DNA from: Pelargonium cotyledonis
Lineage: Eukaryota > Streptophyta > Magnoliopsida > Geraniales > Geraniaceae
Assembly: GCA_036897625.1 (NCBI GenBank)
Contig: JAYMTA010001172.1
Coordinates: forward strand, 1-21,379
DNA length: 21,379 nt
Direction: 5' to 3'
Shown: one piece after another, positions 18,733-21,379 of the stretch
Position numbering within the stretch: the first letter of the stretch is position 1
Layout: each line of letters opens with the position of its first letter
Notes under the pieces: generated by a model
Told to the model about the DNA's origin: nothing
The model's database searches: none
The model's input: the letters and a program-made list of their open reading frames with translations, nothing else
Translations under genes and position numbers: made by a program

Positions 18733-18763
<31 letters not shown>
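18733..18763. repeat. (CT)n microsatellite
   Basis: An uninterrupted CT dinucleotide run of about 15 units, immediately right of the Stowaway-type element, followed by further pyrimidine-rich sequence. Confidence 0.97.
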
Positions 18764-18765
<2 letters not shown>

Positions 18766-18805
18766 TACTGAGTTCTCTCTCCTTTGTCCGCAACCTTAGC
18801 GGTTT

Positions 18806-18853
18806 CACCTACTAGCTCCTTGGCGGCTCCACCTACTAGCTCCTTGCCGGCTC
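18806..18853. repeat. Tandem repeat, 24 bp x 2
   Basis: Two adjacent 24-bp copies starting CACCTACTAGCTCCTTG (18806-18829 and 18830-18853) differ at one position (GGCGG against GCCGG). They lie in a pyrimidine-rich tract of unknown origin. Confidence 0.95.
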
Positions 18854-19454
18854 TTGTCGCCGGAGAGCCTTGTCTCTTACCTTTCACTCTCTCTTTCTAG
18901 TTTTCTTTCAAAAGATCGACTGCAGTGTGTAGTTCATGGTGTCAGTTTCTTGCTCTCAACTACCAAGTTTCCATCAACCTAGCTCTTCTCTCAACTGGCG
19001 TCACTTTTAGCAACCCTCTTTCCGGTGACTTCATTTCCGGATCTCAGTTTTCTAATCACATGGATTATTCATTGTATCCTTCTTCATTTGAAGGTTCCTA
19101 TGAATAATCCTAGGCCATCTCGTCGTCATTTTCCACCTCAGGCTTCGTTGCCCCACTCCAACTTCTCCTTCTCAACACCTACTGTCCACCAGAGCATTAT
19201 TGTCCAGTGACTTTATAGTTTAAAGTGAATGAATTTCTTAACAGATGTTGCTTAATTTATTTTAATGTCTGAAATACCCTTCTTTTTCTACTTCTTACTC
19301 TTGATGTCGCGACCATATAAATTGTCCAGTCATCGAAATCTGCATTTTGTTGCCGGATTTTATGAGAAACAACAAAATCAACTAAATTAAAACCGAATCA
19401 GACCAAATCAAACCAAATGAAATCAAATTTTAAAATTTTAAAAATAAAAAAAAT
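18854..19454. other. Pyrimidine-rich then AT-rich intergenic DNA, no gene recognised
   Basis: The first half (to about 19210) is pyrimidine-rich and coding-like in composition on the + strand, with two overlapping open frames of about 60 codons (18925-19107 and 19025-19210). I recognise no domain in either. With the CT run and tandem repeat upstream it could be the 5' leader of a lost transposon or gene. The second half is AT-rich. Confidence 0.45.
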
Positions 19455-19945
19455 CACAGTGAGCCGACCGTCGTCCGCCCTCCGGCCTCCAGCCTCCGTC
19501 CACTGCCTGCCCAGATCTGTCGAGTCAGCCACCGTCGTCCGCCCTTCGGCCTCCTCCCTAGCCATCGTCAAAATAGAGCCCCTGTAGCTAGACAGACCAA
19601 CCCCTTCCCCAGATCTGCCATCGCCGACGAAGCAAACCTCAGTTCCGCCGTCCATCCCTGCTAGGCCCTCACGCTGCCTTCCTGACCCAGATCTGCCATG
19701 GAGAGAGAGAGACGCCGGTGGTGGCGGCCAAAGGAGACGGGAGAGACGGAGAAGAAGGTCGACGATGCTCATCCTCGCGGTGGCGGAGGATGGCGGATCT
19801 GGGAGCTTCAGGCGGTCACGAGTTCCGTCGGGCGGAGCAGGAGGTCTCGCGGAGAAGAAGGCCGCCGTCGTCGGACGGAGCAACGTTGATCGGCGTCGTC
19901 GGTGCTGCAGCGTCGCCGGAGAAGACCGATCTGTTCATTTTATTA
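19455..19945. repeat. GC-rich island with internal direct repeats, origin unknown
   Basis: About 490 bp of strongly GC- and CpG-rich sequence between very AT-rich flanks, unlike anything else in the window. CCGTCGTCCGCCCTCCGGCC at 19468 is repeated with one mismatch at 19532. AGATCTG occurs three times in the same orientation (19513, 19611, 19689), with related words at 19795 and 19925. Open frames exist on both strands (for example 19398-19883 minus and 19718-20041 plus), but GC-rich DNA lacks stop codons by chance and neither shows a known domain. It may be the cargo of a Pack-MULE-like element or a 5' CpG-rich gene fragment. Confidence 0.55.
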
Positions 19946-19959
19946 TTATTATTTAAAAC

Positions 19960-20180
19960 TAAGGGCTTGTTTGGCTATCACATATATTCAATACTTAGGG
20001 GTATTTTAGTCATTTCGCATGGAAAACTAACGGTGTTATAACATAAACAACTGTAGCAAATTTATGGTGGGTTATGTGTGAAAGTATGTTTTACTGGTGG
20101 CATGTTTGCCATTAGTCAATTTCCCATAGAGGCTTAGTGCAATATTCCATTTTCAATACATAACAATTTTTTAATTTAAG
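19960..20180. other. Intergenic DNA right of the GC-rich island
   Basis: AT-rich. It contains 'gggcttgtttggcta' near 19971, a phrase often seen at the edges of plant transposable elements, but no matching partner was found in the window. Confidence 0.35.
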
Positions 20181-20319
20181 TTACAAAAACTAGATATTGA
20201 TATACCAGTTAAAAACTAGTCGTTGTAATAAACACGTTAAAAATAGTCGTTAATATATTTGTTAAAAACTAGCCATTATAATTTGACCGTTGAATTCCAA
20301 TTACAATTACTCTATAAAT
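20181..20319 (+). promoter_or_regulatory. Harbinger-type 5' repeats and TATA box
   Basis: Variants of GTTAAAAACTAG(T/C)C(G/A)TT occur about every 30 bp (near 20181, 20208, 20236 and 20271), ending with 'tttgaccgttgaa', and are followed by a TATA box TATAAAT at 20313-20319. This arrangement is familiar upstream of ORF1 in plant PIF/Harbinger elements. It fits the ORF1 remnant that follows about 80 bp later. Confidence 0.6.
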
Positions 20320-20400
20320 TGAGTATTACTTCTTAGTCCTGATTAAGCTCTCAAATACACTCTCTTCTTCTAATAGCTCACATTCTCAAATTCTTCATCA

Positions 20401-21020
20401 ATGGATCCCTCTCAAGAACTGTAATTTTCCGAATATGTTCAACTCTACAAACTCTCCAAACCCAAACCCAAACCCATAAATTTCTTCTCAACCTTCCCAA
20501 AATATTCATTTATCTCAATATTCTCAAAATTATCCTATCCCACAATTCTCCCAAAATTTTACTCAAACTCAATATCCACAAAATTTCCAACTTCATGGTG
20601 GTTCGTCACAATTTGCTCAAATTCCACCAATTCCAAGGAATGTCATATGATGGAAATTTCATGCATTCTCAACAAGATGGAATGTCTAGAAATTTTTCAC
20701 CATCCTCTCACCAAATCCAGTCACCAACCAAATTTTCTGATTCCGAAAGTCAACAAGCTTCCCAAGGAAGAATCGTTGAAGATAATGACAATATTGGAGA
20801 TGAAGAAAGGAGAAGCAATCGCTTGAATTGGTCAAAGGCGGACGACTTACGATTGATTAGCGCTTGGTTGAATAATTCCAATGATTCAATTGAAGACAAC
20901 TTAAAGAAAAGAGACATATACTAGAAGCATGTTTCTAAATATTACAACAACAATAGCCCACGTGAACGAAGAGAAAGAAAACATTGTAAGGATCATTGGA
21001 GCAAAACTAATAAGATTCAT
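20401..21020 (+). pseudogene. PIF/Harbinger ORF1 (SANT/Myb-like) remnant, broken
   Basis: ATG at 20401 opens with MDPSQ, the usual start of plant Harbinger ORF1 proteins, but TAA at 20422-20424 ends it after seven codons. The downstream Gln/Asn/Phe/Pro-rich part and the SANT/Myb-like segment (RLNWSKADDLRLISAWLNN, about 20820-20880) lie in another frame (20595-20924). A TAG at 20922-20924 stands where the family normally has Trp, after which homology continues (KHVSKYYN, then KDHWSKTNKI). So at least two nonsense changes and one frameshift are present. In intact elements this DNA-binding protein partners the transposase. Confidence 0.8.
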
Positions 21021-21379
21021 AAACAGAGGTTGCGAAGAAGGAGATGAAAGATTAAAGGCTGACTACTTTTCCAACAATCTGGTGTATAATAATGATCATT
21101 TTCGCCGAAAATTTCGGATGGGAAAGCATTTGTTTCTCCTTATTGTGGAGAAACTCGGTGAATGGTCTCCATATTTTTTCCAGATGACTGATGCTTCGAA
21201 TATGATGAGTCTTTCGCCTTTGCAGAAATGCACAACCGCTATTCGAATGCTTGCGTATGGCAGTCTCGCTGATCACGTTGATGAATATGTTAGATTTGGA
21301 AAAAGCACATCAACTGAGTGCGTGACCAATTTTGTTCGCGAGATCAACGAGATATTTGGTCCACAATATCTTAGAAGGC
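21015..21379 (+). pseudogene. PIF/Harbinger transposase, N-terminal part, continues beyond window
   Basis: The frame open from an ATG at 20929 to the window end reads, from about 21019, INRGCEEGDERLKADYFS, then FRRKFRMGKHLFL, LSPLQKCTTAIRMLAYG and a VREINEIFG stretch. These are the conserved N-terminal blocks of plant HARBI1/ALP1-like transposases (DDE superfamily). The DDE catalytic residues would lie beyond the edge, so activity cannot be judged. It begins almost directly after the SANT-like remnant, without the intergenic DNA and ORF1 C-terminal half expected, which points to an internal deletion. The frame itself is intact over about 120 codons. Confidence 0.85.

Noticed and set aside
19398..19883. 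161-codon minus-strand protein gene in the GC-rich island
   Set aside because: The frame is open mainly because of GC-rich composition. It has low-complexity Arg/Ser/Pro/Gly content, ends in AT-rich flank and shows no known domain.

Overview
The window is plant nuclear DNA, most likely from a eudicot. It is AT-rich and carries two intron-containing protein genes with GT-AG introns, set in intergenic DNA full of transposon remnants. I see no bacterial or organellar features, no tRNA or rRNA gene and no CRISPR array. The species cannot be named from the sequence.

Layout: (1) Positions 1-4090 are AT-rich intergenic DNA without a convincing gene. They hold a long imperfect inverted repeat (arms about 575-855 and 1448-1735), a 296-bp CACTA-type miniature transposon with a 3-bp target duplication (1016-1311) sitting between the arms, and two diverged copies of a repeat (about 3262-3540 and 3760-4070) just upstream of the first gene. 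(2) Positions 4090-13100 (+ strand) hold a complete 17-exon gene for a 941-residue SR140/U2SURP-type splicing factor, the orthologue class of Arabidopsis RRC1. It has an RRM, a SURP module, a CTD-interaction (CID/RPR) domain, a cwf21 motif and a C-terminal RS region. (3) Positions 13200-13760 hold a decayed DUF4283 (plant LINE ORF1-type) fragment, followed by about 900 bp of unassigned DNA. (4) Positions 14696-17497 (- strand) hold a complete five-exon gene for a 497-residue folate-biopterin transporter (BT1/FBT family, major facilitator fold). (5) Positions 17500-21379 hold its promoter side, a Stowaway-type MITE (18469-18718), a CT microsatellite and 24-bp tandem repeat, an unusual GC-rich island (about 19455-19945) and, running off the right edge, a broken, internally deleted PIF/Harbinger transposon whose SANT-like ORF1 is joined almost directly to the N-terminal part of the transposase.

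The two genes converge tail to tail and have unrelated biochemical roles: pre-mRNA splicing (linked to phytochrome signalling in Arabidopsis) and pterin/folate membrane transport. From memory, Arabidopsis chromosome 5 has an FBT gene beside RRC1 (At5g25050/At5g25060), so the pairing probably reflects conserved microsynteny rather than shared function. I found no convincing new biological system. The points most worth a second look are the nested inverted repeat, the potential RS-less read-through form of the RRC1-like protein, a duplicated 3' splice-site sequence in the transporter gene, the GC-rich island and the deletion-fused Harbinger relic.
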